Below are positions 53,551 to 61,840 of a DNA stretch of 64,000 nt, in pieces. Position numbers and translations under genes: made by a program. Position 1 is the first letter of the stretch, and the number at the start of each line of letters is the position of its first letter. The notes beneath the pieces are model-generated. The model did no database searches and was not told the origin of the DNA. It saw nothing but the letters and a program-made list of their open reading frames with translations. This stretch comes from DASUAS01 sp963720765 (lineage in GTDB: Bacteria > Actinomycetota > Acidimicrobiia > IMCC26256 > DASPTH01): NCBI GenBank assembly GCA_963720765.1, contig CAVRGS010000011.1, positions 186,001-250,000 of the forward strand, given 5' to 3'.

Positions 53551-54536
53551 GGCGCGTCGCTCGCGTCGAGCAGTCCGAGCGCGACCGCGGCGCGCCACTG
53601 CGCGACTCGGTCGAGTGCGCCGCGGACGCCGTGCTCCGACCACCACGCGCCGAGATCGTCGTCGTAGCGCAGCGGCGACGGCGGTGTCACGTCGGTGACG
53701 CGGTGCAGCACCACGCCGAGGAGCTCGGGCGCGTCAGACGTCGTTCGGGGGCCGCCGACGAACGGGATGCTCCAGAAGTCGGGCGTCTGCATGCCCGGCG
53801 CGCCGCCGGGGATGGTGCCGGGGCCGTCGGGCGCGCGCACCGCGATGTCGGCGCTCCCGGGTGGCGCGAATTGAGCAACGTGATCGCAAGCGAGTTCTGA
53901 CGCCGGGCGAGCTCGGTACCCGTGTGCGCGAGCGACGGGCGTGCGCGCGAGCACCTGGAGGTGCACGAGCGCGACCAGCGCGTGCAGCACGACCTCTTCG
54001 TACTGACCGGCGCCGGGACCGCTCCACAGGAGATCGTGGGCGAGCGAACCCGCCAGCAGCGTCGGGACCTCGGCCCGGTAGCGCTCGTTCACGACTCGCG
54101 TCGCGGTGGCGCCGTCGTCGGTCGCCGGCCCGACGATGCGACCTGGTGACGAGGTGGCGCCGAGGCCGACGGTCTCGACCGGCGTCGCGCCCGCGACGAA
54201 GGCGTCGAGCACCGGGGCGGCGACGGTCACCGCGAGCGCGACGAGCCCGGCGCGTGGACCCGGGTCGGGAGCGCGCTCGACGAGGCGCGTCGTCGGCGAG
54301 GCGTGCGGCCGCGTCGGCGATCACCGAGCTGCGCCGAGTGCGGCGACCGCGGCGTCGACCGTGGTCGCGGGACCGGACGCCGGCTCCATCGGCGTGCCCT
54401 GCGGGTAGATCCCCGGCTCGCCGAACAACGGGTTCGACGAGAACAGGTTCGGGTCGTCCGGTGGCCGCGGGGGTGCCGCGAGCACCTCGGCCAGCCGCAG
54501 GGCAGGCGATGCGGTGTCGGCGTCGTCGGTCGGCAC
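53547..54536 (-). CDS. Protein of unknown function coupled to the MFS gene (several shifts as read)
   Basis: I do not recognise this family. Reading from ATG 54536 gives a Pro/Asp-rich start (LFSSNPLFGEPGIYPQGTP), then an Ala-rich segment, then two hydrophobic helices (GLVALAVTVAAPVLDAFVAG, EEVVLHALVALVHLQVLA) and a soluble tail with TPDFWSIPFVGGP and LGAWWSEHGVRGALDRVAQW. The frame loses one base near 54322, gains one near 54278, and probably gains and loses one around 53930 and 53865, where LARRQNSLAITLLNSRHPG appears in an alternative frame. The stop overlaps the MFS GTG by four bases, which points to a shared role. Confidence 0.5.
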
Positions 54537-54610
54537 GGTTCGGACACGCTAGAACCGGCCGTACGATCAGGGGGTGACCCGACAGGTCGGCAGCTGCGCG
54601 GAGGACGAAC

Positions 54611-55022
54611 ATGGCTGAGCCGGTGGGATGGTTGCGGGCGATCGTGGTGGATGCGGCGCAGCCGGCCGAACTGGCGGAGTTCTGGCAAGCGGTGCTCGGG
54701 GTCGGCGTGGTCGAGACCGCGCCCGACTGGATCCAGCTCGAGCCCGACCGCGGCGGCGCGTTCGTCGCCTTCGAACCCGCGCCCGACGGCGCGACACCGA
54801 CCGGCTTCCGCACCCGTCCCGACATCGAGGTCGAGGACATGGAGGTCGCCCGCGGCGCGCATCGAGGAGCTCGGCGGCCGTCTGGTCGAGGTGATCCACG
54901 CCCGACCCGGCGAGTCGCACTACCGGATGGCCGATCCCGAAGGCAACGAGTTCACGGTGGTGCTCCCCCTCCCGCCCGACGTCGCACGGAAGGCGTACGG
55001 ACCGAAGGGAACGCCCGGGTGA
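54611..55022 (+). CDS. VOC-family protein (one +1 shift as read)
   Basis: A VOC domain of about 136 residues. The first unit is WLRAIVVDAAQPAELAEFWQ with AVLGVGVVETAPDWIQLEP, then FVAFEPAPDGATP, RPDIEVEDMEVARAR and the metal-type end YRMADPEGNEFTVVLP. The layout is that of the one-domain glyoxalase-like proteins often used in actinobacterial secondary metabolism or resistance. The frame shifts by +1 near 54852. Its TGA (55020-55022) overlaps the GTG start of the flippase-like gene. Confidence 0.85.
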
Positions 55023-56099
55023 CCGAAGGCGTGACCGCGCAGCCCGCGCCCGCGACCGCACCGGCGCCCGCGGCGGCTCCGACGCCGTCGCGCGCGCGCA
55101 TCGTCATCCGCGTGCTGATGCTCGTCGTCACCGGCGTCGCGCTCTACCTCGTGCTGCCGGGCCTGATCGTGATGTTCGGTTCGCTCCCCCAGCTCGAAGA
55201 GGTGTTCCCGGCCTGGTTCGTGCCGATCTTCGTGCTCGAGGCGGCCGCGTTCTTCTGCATCTGGGCCCTGATGCGCATCGCACTCCACACCGACAAGTGG
55301 TTCGACGTCGCGTGCGCGCAGCTCAGCGGCAACGCGCTGAGTCGCGCGCTCCCTGGCGGCGCCGCGACCGGTGGGGCCACGATGTACTCGATGCTCAGTC
55401 GATCCGGGTTCGACGGCCCGACCGCGAGCACCGCACTCACCGCGGTCGGGCTCTTGTCGACGGCGACGCTGTTCGTCCTGCCGATCCTCGCGCTGCCGGC
55501 CATCGTGTTCGGGCTCGCGGTGAGCTCGGAGCTGCTCCAGGGCGCGATCCTCGGCGGCGTCCTCGGGATCTTCCTGCTCACCGGCGCGTCGATCCTGCTC
55601 GTGTCCGACCGCGTCGTCCGCTCGGTCGGTCGCGTCCTCGACTGGTTGGTGCACCGCGTGGCGCGACGGCCCGCGCCGTCGCCCAGCCTCGCCGACCGGC
55701 TGGTGGAGTCGCGCGACTTCGTGCGCAGCGCGCTGGCGGAGTCGTGGAAGCGCGCGGTGCCCGCGGCGCTCGGCAACCAGCTCTTCGACTTCCTCGCGCT
55801 GTACGTGAGCCTGCTCGCGGTCGGATCGCGGGTCGACCCGGTGCTGGTGCTGCTCGCGTTCGTCGCCGGCAGCGCGCTTGGCCATGATCCCGATCACCCC
55901 GGGTGGCCTCGGCTTCGTGGAGGCCGGGCTCACCGGTGTGCTCACCCTCGCCGGCGTCAAACCCGACCACGCGGTGCTCGCGGTGCTGCTCTACCGGCTG
56001 TTCTCGTACTGGTTGCCGCTGCCCGCGGGGCTCGTGGCGTCGGTCCTCTTCCGCCGCCGCCACCGCGACCACGCGGTGCCGGTCACAACCGGCCGGTAG
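55019..56099 (+). CDS. Lysylphosphatidylglycerol synthase transmembrane-domain (flippase-like) protein (one +1 shift as read)
   Basis: A polytopic membrane protein of about 359 residues, of the UPF0104/MprF flippase-domain family. After an Ala/Pro tail, hydrophobic segments run VIRVLMLVVTGVALYLVLPG, EAAAFFCIWALMRIAL, ALTAVGLLSTATLFVLPILA, GAILGGVLGIFLLTGASILL and more. The signatures GNALSRALPGGAATGGATMY and ITPGGLGFVEAGLTGVL are typical. Such proteins move lipids or lipid-linked sugars across the membrane; there is no aminoacyl-transferase domain here. The frame shifts by +1 near 55878 (CTGG read as CTTGG). Confidence 0.85.
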
Positions 56100-56161
56100 C
56101 CACGTTCGGCGACCCAGTTCCGTGACACGCGTCGGAGTGACGGCGCCAGGACGTCGAGGGG

Positions 56162-56614
56162 TCAGTCCCACTCCGCGAGTTCGACGACGGTGTTGGCGGG
56201 GCCGACGAGGAACACGAGCTTGCGGTCGTGGAAGTCCATCGGCTGGTTGCGGGTGGGGAACCCGGCCGCCTCGAACTCGGCCACGGTGGCTTCGAGATCC
56301 TCGACCCGGAAGCAGATGTGGTTGTAGCCGGTGCCGGCGAGGTTGCCCGACGAACGGTCGACGAGCTCGGCGGGCTTGTGGAAGTGCAGGAGCTGCACCT
56401 CCTGGTGAGGCTCGGCGTCGGCGACCGCCAGCGTGACGTGGTCGGCCTCCATCCCCGGGATTCCCATGTACGCGTCCATCGTCGCACCCGAGACGTGGAC
56501 GTTCTTGATCACCTCGAAGCCGAGCACGCCGAAGAACTGGATCGCTTCGTCGAGGTCGAAGACCGCGACGGTCACGTGATCGAACGTCGACCCACCGTTC
56601 GTGGGGCTGCTCAC
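56162..56614 (-). CDS. VOC-family (glyoxalase-like) protein
   Basis: A 150-residue VOC domain. Units are FDHVTVAVFDLDEAIQFFGV, EVIKNVHVSGATMDAYMGIP, TLAVADAEPHQEVQLLHFHK, NHICFRVEDLEATVAEFEAA and the end KLVFLVGPANTVVELAEWD. The His and Glu ligand positions (HVTVAV, NHICF, VVELAE) are in place. GTG 56614 lies four bases after the stop of the next VOC gene upstream, so the two form a pair. Confidence 0.87.
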   Translation of the reverse strand: MSSPTNGGSTFDHVTVAVFDLDEAIQFFGVLGFEVIKNVHVSGATMDAYMGIPGMEADHVTLAVADAEPHQEVQLLHFHKPAELVDRSSGNLAGTGYNHICFRVEDLEATVAEFEAAGFPTRNQPMDFHDRKLVFLVGPANTVVELAEWD

Positions 56615-56618
56615 GCGG

Positions 56619-57083
56619 TCACGCTCTCTGGTCGAGCTGCACGTAGTTGCCTTCCGGATCCTGGAGGAACACGCTGCGCACGTGTCCACCAGCCGGCTCG
56701 CCGTACATGGTGGTGTCGGCACCCGGACCGTCGCCGCCACCCATGAGGACGGTGACACCCGCGGCGCGCACGCGCTCCATCATGACGTCGATGTCGTCGA
56801 CCCAGAACGCGAAGTGGTGCACACCCATCTGGAACAGCTGCGCGGGCTGACCCTTGATCTCGTTGGTGATCTGCTGGTCGAGCACGATGAAGCTCTCGTG
56901 CGGCCCGTCCTGGTAGCGCAGGTACACCGCGCGCCGTTGCGCCGGCGGCTGACCCGGACCCTGCGAGAACTCCTCGATCTTGTCAGCCGTGACGCGGAGG
57001 CCGAGCACGTCCCGGTAGAAGCCGAGCGCCGTCTCCATGTCCCGCACACCGACCGCGACGTGGGACACCGCCTTGATGCTCAT
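56619..57083 (-). CDS. VOC-family (glyoxalase-like) protein
   Basis: A 154-residue VOC domain. The first unit is VSHVAVGVRDMETALGFYRD, then LRVTADKIEEFSQG, ESFIVLDQQ, HHFAFWVDDIDVMMERVRAA and the metal-type end FLQDPEGNYVQLDQ. Ligand residues His, His and Gln are at the expected positions. It sits between another VOC gene and an alpha/beta hydrolase gene with 4- and 10-base gaps, so it is probably part of one transcription unit. Confidence 0.88.
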   Translation of the reverse strand: MSIKAVSHVAVGVRDMETALGFYRDVLGLRVTADKIEEFSQGPGQPPAQRRAVYLRYQDGPHESFIVLDQQITNEIKGQPAQLFQMGVHHFAFWVDDIDVMMERVRAAGVTVLMGGGDGPGADTTMYGEPAGGHVRSVFLQDPEGNYVQLDQRA

Positions 57084-57093
57084 GGCGCGGACA

Positions 57094-57768
57094 CTACTGC
57101 GGGGCGCGTTCGACCTCGACGAGGTATCGCAGCAGCCGTTGCGCCAGCTCGTGCGGACGGCTCAGCGCGGGGAGGTGCCCGCCGTCCATCTCGTCAGGCT
57201 CCATGTCGAGGCGCTCCCGCACCACCCGCCGTTGGAAGTCGGCGGGGAAGAACCGGTCATCGCGACACAACACGAAGCGCGTCGGCACGTCGGGCCACGC
57301 GTCCATCGGCCACGACGCTTCGAACAGCTTCCCCGACTGCGCGAACACGTGGTGCTCGGACTCGCGCGCCAGGTCGTCGGGCACGTCGTGCAGGAACATC
57401 TCGATCGGGTCGTCCGACGCGTCGGGGCCGCGCGCCTCTGCATGGCGCGTGTTCACCCACCACTCCCCGCCCGACTCTCCCGGTCGCGGCACCATCGCTG
57501 CGACCAGGATCATCAGTTCGACCGGGACGCGCTCGCACACGAGGGGCGCGGTGAACCCAGCCATCGACTGCGCGACGAGCACGAGGTCGCGCCGGTCACC
57601 GATCGCTTCGACGACGACGTCCGCGTACTCGACGAACCCCGCACCGTCGTCGGTGACGGGGAGGTCGACCGCGACGACGTCGTGACCTGCCGCCTCGAGG
57701 TCGGGCACCACGAGGTGCCAGTACCACGAGTCGGAACCCGCGCCGGGCAGGAGCACGAACGTCGCCAC
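57094..57768 (-). CDS. Alpha/beta hydrolase
   Basis: A 224-residue compact hydrolase from GTG 57768 (VATFVLLPGAGSDSWYWHLV); an ATG at 57801 would add eleven charged residues and overlap the upstream gene. The oxyanion loop is LLPGAGSDSWYW, the nucleophile elbow VLVAQSMAGF, and the catalytic His lies in EMDGGHLPALSRPHEL, with an Asp in LCRDDRFFP. The layout resembles the plant methylesterase/hydroxynitrile-lyase-like branch. Substrate unknown. It stands between VOC genes on the same strand. Confidence 0.85.
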   Translation of the reverse strand: MATFVLLPGAGSDSWYWHLVVPDLEAAGHDVVAVDLPVTDDGAGFVEYADVVVEAIGDRRDLVLVAQSMAGFTAPLVCERVPVELMILVAAMVPRPGESGGEWWVNTRHAEARGPDASDDPIEMFLHDVPDDLARESEHHVFAQSGKLFEASWPMDAWPDVPTRFVLCRDDRFFPADFQRRVVRERLDMEPDEMDGGHLPALSRPHELAQRLLRYLVEVERAPQ

Positions 57769-57781
57769 GGCCGAGTGCCGC

Positions 57782-58559
57782 TCAGCTCGCCGGCGGCTCA
57801 CCGACGCGGAAGACCGCGCCGGTCGGATCGGCCACGGTGGCGATCCGTCCGTACGGCGTGTCCTCCGCCGCCATCACGACCTCGCCGCCGAGCGACACGA
57901 CCTCCGACACGCTGTGGTCGGCGTCGTCGACCTCGAAGTACACGGCCCACCCGCCGGGCACGCCCTCGGGCAGGAACCCACTCGCGTCCATCACGCCCGC
58001 GTACTGCGCTTCGTCGACGTCGACCGTCGAGTACCGGAACTCCGGCGCGTCGCTCTCGACGCGCGTGCTGCCATCCGAACACCGCGCGGTAGAAGGCGAG
58101 CGACGGCTCGTACTCGCGCGTGTGCAACTCGAACCAACTCGGCGCGCCCGGCTCTCCCACGTACCCGAATCCGCGGTGCTCGCCCGGCTGCCACATGCCG
58201 ATCACCGCGCCCCCCGCATCGACGACGACGGCCATCCGCCCGAGTGCCATCACGTCCATCGCCGGCACCATGACCTGGCCACCGGCGTCGGCGGCGCGCG
58301 CCACCGTCGCCTCGGCGTCGTCGACCGCGAGGTACACCGACCAGAGGTCGGGCACCCCGGCCTCACCGTCGTTGCGCATGCACCCGGCGACGCGCTCGCC
58401 CTTGAGCTGGAAGTTCTTGTACCCGCCGTACTCGGCGCCCGGGTCTTCGACCGTCCACCCGAACAGCCGGCCGTAGAACTCCTGGCTGCGCTCGGGATCG
58501 GACGTCAGCAGTTCGACCCAACACGGGGTCCCGAGCGGTGAGTCGCCTCGCTTCGCCAC
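57782..58559 (-). CDS. Two-domain VOC protein (one +1 shift as read)
   Basis: A duplicated VOC protein of about 258 residues. The N-terminal half reads CWVELLTSDPERSQEFYGRL with FGWTVED and later MALGRMAVVVDAGGAVIGMW; the C-terminal half repeats the plan with SWFELHTREYEPSLAFYRAV and PYGRIATVADPTGAVFRVGE. This pairing of modules is typical of actinobacterial 27-kDa-antigen-like proteins. The frame shifts by +1 near 58072, between AVFGW and STRVESDAPEFRYS. It begins the minus-strand set of two VOC genes and a hydrolase. Confidence 0.87.
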
Positions 58560-58666
58560 GGTCGCTCCTTCGTCACCGGCTTCCCTCGATCGGGAAGGCT
58601 CACCGGCTACGACCGTCGGTCGGTGCCAAACTCATCGCGCACGGGATCGGGCGACGAGGGGGCACC

Positions 58667-59506
58667 ATGACCGACGGGAGGCTCGCGGGCAAGGTGGCGG
58701 TCGTCACCGGAGGTGGCAACGGGCTCGGACGGGCCACCGCGGTGCGCTTCGCCGAGGAAGGCGCGGCGGTCGTGGTGGCCGACCTGCTCGACGGCCCGGG
58801 CGCGGAGACCGTCGCCGTCATCGAACAGCTCGGCGGTCGGGCCGCGTTCGTCTCCGTCGACGTGACCAGCCGGGTCGACACCGACGCGATGGCCCGGACC
58901 GCGATCGAGCGCTACGACGGCCTGCACATCGTGGTCACCGCCGCCGGCGTCGCCGCTGCGGGCTACGTCTCGGGTGATCTCGAGCTCGCCGAGAAGACGA
59001 TGAAGGCCAACTACCAGCCCGACCTCGCACGCGGGTTCGTGGCGCTCGACGACGACGACTACCAGTCGGTCCTCGATGTCAACCTCACCGGCACGATCAG
59101 GTCACTGCAGTCGTGCGTCGGCGCCATGCTCGACCACGGCTGTGCGCAGGACGCGAGCTTGATCACGATCGCGTCGATCGCGGCCAAGCACCCCGACGCC
59201 GGATCGGTGCCGTACGGCGTGTCGAAGGCAGGCGTGTGGTACCTCACCAAGAAGCTCGCCCGTGACCTCGCACCGGCGGGGATCCGGGTGAACAGCATCG
59301 GCCCCGGGTTCATCGAGACCAACATGACCGCCATCATGCAGTTCATGCCCGACGCCGCCCGTCAGCACATCACACGCCAGATCCCGATGGGGCGCATGGG
59401 CACGCCCCTCGAGATCGCGAACACGGCGCTGTTCCTCGCGTCGGACGAGGCGAGCTACTTCACCGGCGAGATCCTGCATCCCGACGGCGGCTTCTACACC
59501 GAGTAA
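58667..59506 (+). CDS. Short-chain dehydrogenase/reductase
   Basis: A 279-residue classical SDR. The cofactor motif is AVVTGGGNGLGRATAVRFAE, with VDVTS, VTAAGVA, the Ser in TIASIAAKHPDAGSVPYGVS and YxxxK, then RVNSIGPGFIETNM and the end YFTGEILHPDGGFYTE. A 20-residue insertion (LAEKTMKANYQPDLARGFVA) after the fourth strand is unusual. The ATG at 58667 has a GGGGGCACC-type leader. Substrate unknown. It ends three bases before the convergent Ddn-like gene. Confidence 0.9.
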   Translation: MTDGRLAGKVAVVTGGGNGLGRATAVRFAEEGAAVVVADLLDGPGAETVAVIEQLGGRAAFVSVDVTSRVDTDAMARTAIERYDGLHIVVTAAGVAAAGYVSGDLELAEKTMKANYQPDLARGFVALDDDDYQSVLDVNLTGTIRSLQSCVGAMLDHGCAQDASLITIASIAAKHPDAGSVPYGVSKAGVWYLTKKLARDLAPAGIRVNSIGPGFIETNMTAIMQFMPDAARQHITRQIPMGRMGTPLEIANTALFLASDEASYFTGEILHPDGGFYTE

Positions 59507-59509
59507 CCG

Positions 59510-59914
59510 TCAACCGACAGGTTCGAGGATCACCACGGGGATCACGCGGTCGGTCTTGGCCTCGTACTCGGCGAAGGTGTCGTAGTCCTGCTTGTTCCAC
59601 TCGTAGAGCTCGTCGCGTTCCGCCCGATCGGCGACTCGCGCCCGCACCGAGCGGGTCTCGCCTCCGATCTCGACCGTGACCTCGGGGTTCGCCACCAGGT
59701 TGTGGAACCACGCCGGGTTCGTCGGCGCGCCGGCATACGACGCGAAGATCACGAGGTCGTCACCGCGCTCGCGATACAGCAGCGGCGAGAGTCGTTCCTG
59801 GCCGCTCTTCGCACCGATCGTGTGGAGGATGAGCAGCGTCGCGCCGCCCATGCTCGGCGCGGTCCCGCCGTTGGCCCGCAGCTCCTCGATCACCTTGTCG
59901 TTCCAGTCGCTCAT
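59510..59914 (-). CDS. Deazaflavin (F420)-dependent nitroreductase, Ddn family
   Basis: A 134-residue split-barrel protein of the Ddn/F420H2-dependent reductase family known from actinobacteria. Landmarks are TLLILHTIGAKSGQERLSPL, WFHNLVANPEVTVEIGGETR and the end YEAKTDRVIPVVILEP. The family reduces quinones, menaquinone and nitroimidazole prodrugs using reduced F420. ATG 59914 is preferred because the longer frame upstream is antisense to the SnoaL-like gene. A second Ddn-like gene lies at 62652. Confidence 0.88.
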   Translation of the reverse strand: MSDWNDKVIEELRANGGTAPSMGGATLLILHTIGAKSGQERLSPLLYRERGDDLVIFASYAGAPTNPAWFHNLVANPEVTVEIGGETRSVRARVADRAERDELYEWNKQDYDTFAEYEAKTDRVIPVVILEPVG

Positions 59915-59986
59915 CACTCGCTCCTCGTGGAGATCGGTCGGGAAATGAAGGGAGACGACCCGCGCGTCCACCGTACGCTTCCCGCC

Positions 59987-60346
59987 GTGACCCCCGACGA
60001 AGCACGCACCTGGGCGCAGCAGTGGATCGACGAGTGGAACCGCCACGACGTCGAGGCCGTGCTCTCGCACTTCGCCGACGACGTGGAGTTCGTCTCCCCG
60101 GTCGCCGCCACCGTCACGGGTGATCCGACGGGCGTCGTGCGCGGCAAGGACGCGCTGCGCGCCTACTGGACGACGGCGCTCGCCGGCCATGGCGACCTGC
60201 ACTTCGAGCTCGACGACGTGCACGTCGGCATCGACGCCATCGCGATCCGCTATCGCAACCAGGCCGGACGAGGTTGCACCGAGCTCGCCGTGTTCGACGC
60301 CGACGGCCAGGTCGTGCGCGGCTGGGGCCTCTACGACCCCGGCTGA
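59987..60346 (+). CDS. SnoaL-like (NTF2-fold) protein
   Basis: A 119-residue NTF2-like protein starting at GTG 59987. It reads ARTWAQQWIDEWNRHDVEAV, SHFADDVEFVSPVAATVTGD, GKDALRAYWTTALAG and IAIRYRNQAGRGCTELAVFD, the standard alpha-beta cone. Family members are isomerases, hydrolases or simply ligand-binding proteins, and no reaction can be assigned. Its last 16 bases overlap the end of the convergent SRPBCC gene. Confidence 0.8.
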   Translation: MTPDEARTWAQQWIDEWNRHDVEAVLSHFADDVEFVSPVAATVTGDPTGVVRGKDALRAYWTTALAGHGDLHFELDDVHVGIDAIAIRYRNQAGRGCTELAVFDADGQVVRGWGLYDPG

Positions 60347-60819
60347 CTGCCGCGCCCCGATTCGGCGACGCGCTTGATCGCCGCCAAGGTCTCGGGGATG
60401 CCGCGCACCGCACGGGCATGGCGGTCCGCCCTGGTCGTCGCCACCGCGTCGTCGCCGTAGCGCGCCGCAAAGAACGCCTCGGCTCCCGACAACAGCTCCC
60501 ACGACTCGGTCACGTCGGTACCGCCGTCGACCGCGGTGAACGTGTAGCCCCAGCGCGCGATCCGTGGCCCCACCACCCACGCGAACTCACGCCCCGGCTC
60601 CGCGGCGACGACTTCGGAGCGGGTCTCCCACGTGCGCTCGGGGAGCTCGTTGCGGCCGGTGAAGTGCGCGCCGACGCTCGGTCCGTCACCGTCGTCCCAC
60701 CAGCACTCCGTGCAGACGGGGCTGTACTCCCCCATGCGCGTGATGTCGGCCACCAGCTCGTACACCTCGTGCGGCGCGCGGGCCACGACGATGGAGTCGG
60801 AGTGCGTACGTGGTGTCAT
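60331..60819 (-). CDS. SRPBCC (polyketide cyclase/START-like) protein
   Basis: A 162-residue hydrophobic-ligand-binding protein. The START-like fold is seen in DSIVVARAPHEVYELVADIT, MGEYSPVCTECWWDDGDGPS, VGAHFTGRNELPERTWETR, WVVGPRIARWGYTFTAVDGG and TDVTESWELL. The ATG at 60819 is the start; further upstream on this strand a 14-bp repeat happens to be open in all three frames, so longer versions are not credible. Relatives are cyclases, ligand carriers or stress proteins; the ligand is unknown. Confidence 0.85.
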   Translation of the reverse strand: MTPRTHSDSIVVARAPHEVYELVADITRMGEYSPVCTECWWDDGDGPSVGAHFTGRNELPERTWETRSEVVAAEPGREFAWVVGPRIARWGYTFTAVDGGTDVTESWELLSGAEAFFAARYGDDAVATTRADRHARAVRGIPETLAAIKRVAESGRGSQPGS

Positions 60820-60846
60820 GGGGGCAGTCTGCCAGGATCCACCCAC

Positions 60847-60905
60847 GTGAGGACCGCCACATGAAGACCGCCACATGAAGACCCCCACATGAAGACCCCC
60901 GCATG
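60847..60905 (+). promoter_or_regulatory. Chain of four overlapping mini-ORFs leading into the PPOX gene
   Basis: GTG 60847 opens VRTAT-stop; ATG 60861 opens MKTAT-stop; ATG 60875 opens MKTPT-stop; ATG 60889 opens MKTPA-stop; and the last stop overlaps ATG 60903, the start of the PPOX gene. Every stop overlaps the next start as ATGA. An AGGA lies nine bases before the GTG. This is read directly from the sequence; a role in re-initiation or leader control is inference. Confidence 0.6.
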
Positions 60906-60907
60906 AG
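60852..60907. repeat. Four 14-bp tandem repeats at the PPOX start
   Basis: Four units of 14 bp (60852-60865, 60866-60879, 60880-60893, 60894-60907) differ from each other at one to three positions, with a more degenerate fifth copy just upstream. Each contains an ATG, and because 14 is not a multiple of three, successive ATGs fall in different frames. Confidence 0.9.
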
Positions 60908-61385
60908 CCCGAGCGTCGCCACCGCCCGCACCGTCGACCGCGCCGAACTGCTCACCTTCCTCCGCCCGCGCCACCGCGGTCTGCTCGCGACGACGCGTCG
61001 TGACGGCCGGCCGCAGCTCTCGCCCGTGACGTGCGGCGTCGATCCCGACGGTCGCATCGTCGTGTCGACGTATCCCGATCGGGCCAAGGCACGCAACGCG
61101 CGCCACGATCCGCGGGTGTCGATCGTCGTGCAGTCCGACGACTGGAACGCCGAGTACGTGCAGGTCGACGGCACCGCCGAGGTGCTCGACATGCCCGACG
61201 CGCTCGACGGCCTGGTCGAGTACTTCCGGTGCATCTCGGGCGAGCATCCGCACTGGGACGAGTACCGCGCCGCGATGCAGCTGCAGGACAAGTCGCTGAT
61301 CCGCATCACCATCGAGCGATGGGGTCCGATCGCCACCGGCGGGTTCCCGGCCGACGTCGCCGCCCGTCTCGACGCGCCCGGCTGA
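60903..61385 (+). CDS. PPOX-class F420-dependent oxidoreductase
   Basis: A 160-residue split-barrel protein. The pattern LLTFLRPRHRGLLATTRRDG, RPQLSPVTCGVDPDGRIVVS, RAKARNARHDPRVSIVVQSD and EYVQVDGTAEVLDMPDAL is that of the PPOX class F420-dependent enzymes of actinobacteria, which reduce F420-linked substrates such as biliverdin or aflatoxin-like lactones. The C-terminus ends LIRITIERWGPIATGGF. Its start codon overlaps the stop of the last of four leader mini-ORFs. It faces a VOC gene. Confidence 0.88.
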   Translation: MSPSVATARTVDRAELLTFLRPRHRGLLATTRRDGRPQLSPVTCGVDPDGRIVVSTYPDRAKARNARHDPRVSIVVQSDDWNAEYVQVDGTAEVLDMPDALDGLVEYFRCISGEHPHWDEYRAAMQLQDKSLIRITIERWGPIATGGFPADVAARLDAPG

Positions 61386-61407
61386 CGCACGCGCCGAACG
61401 CACGAGC

Positions 61408-61788
61408 TCACCGGACCAATTCGACCTCGAACCCGTCGCGGTCTTCGAGGTACGCGACCTCGGCGCCACCCGCGATCAGGTGCGCGCCGTCGGTCGACAT
61501 CGGTGCCCATCCGTAGCCGGGCGCCTCCGCCACCAGCTCCGCCAGCGAGCGATCGCCCTCGAGGCGGAACGCGAGGTGGTTCAACCCGGGTCGGAAGCGG
61601 CTGTAGAGCATGCCGGGGACCATGTCGGGCGATTGCTCCATCGCCACGCTGAACCCAGCCGGGTGGCGGAACAGGAGCACGCCGTCGACCGCGAGGTCGG
61701 GCTCGTAGCCGAGCCGACCGAGCAGCCAGCTCCACGACTCCTCCGCCCGCCCGAGGTCGGGAACCCACAACGTCAGGTGGTGCAGCAT
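61408..61788 (-). CDS. VOC-family (glyoxalase-like) protein
   Basis: A 126-residue VOC domain starting at ATG 61788 (MLHHLTLWVPDLGRAEESWS). It continues WLLGRLGYEPDLAVDGVLLF, PGLNHLAFRLEGDRSLAELV and the end EVAYLEDRDGFEVELVR. Ligand positions His, His and Glu are in place. An upstream ATG at 61827 would run through the promoter region of the ArsR-SRPBCC gene and is rejected. Substrate unknown. Confidence 0.87.
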   Translation of the reverse strand: MLHHLTLWVPDLGRAEESWSWLLGRLGYEPDLAVDGVLLFRHPAGFSVAMEQSPDMVPGMLYSRFRPGLNHLAFRLEGDRSLAELVAEAPGYGWAPMSTDGAHLIAGGAEVAYLEDRDGFEVELVR

Positions 61789-61804
61789 CGGCGCAGGGTA
61801 CCGC

Positions 61805-61834
61805 TTGACATGTGACCAATAAGTCACCTATTCT
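61805..61834 (+). promoter_or_regulatory. Promoter of the ArsR-SRPBCC gene with an internal operator-like palindrome
   Basis: TTGACA (61805-61810) and TATTCT (61829-61834) are separated by 18 bases, a good vegetative promoter. The spacer contains GTGAC (61812-61816) and GTCAC (61823-61827), a perfect inverted repeat with a 6-base centre. The GTG start follows at 61841, so the transcript is nearly leaderless. Autorepression by the ArsR domain is inferred. Confidence 0.65.
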
Positions 61835-61840
61835 CGCGGC

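Noticed and set aside
60820..60907. N-terminal extension of the SRPBCC gene through the 14-bp repeats
   Set aside because: The repeat is open in all three minus-strand frames, so openness carries no information, and ATG 60819 starts the family domain cleanly.
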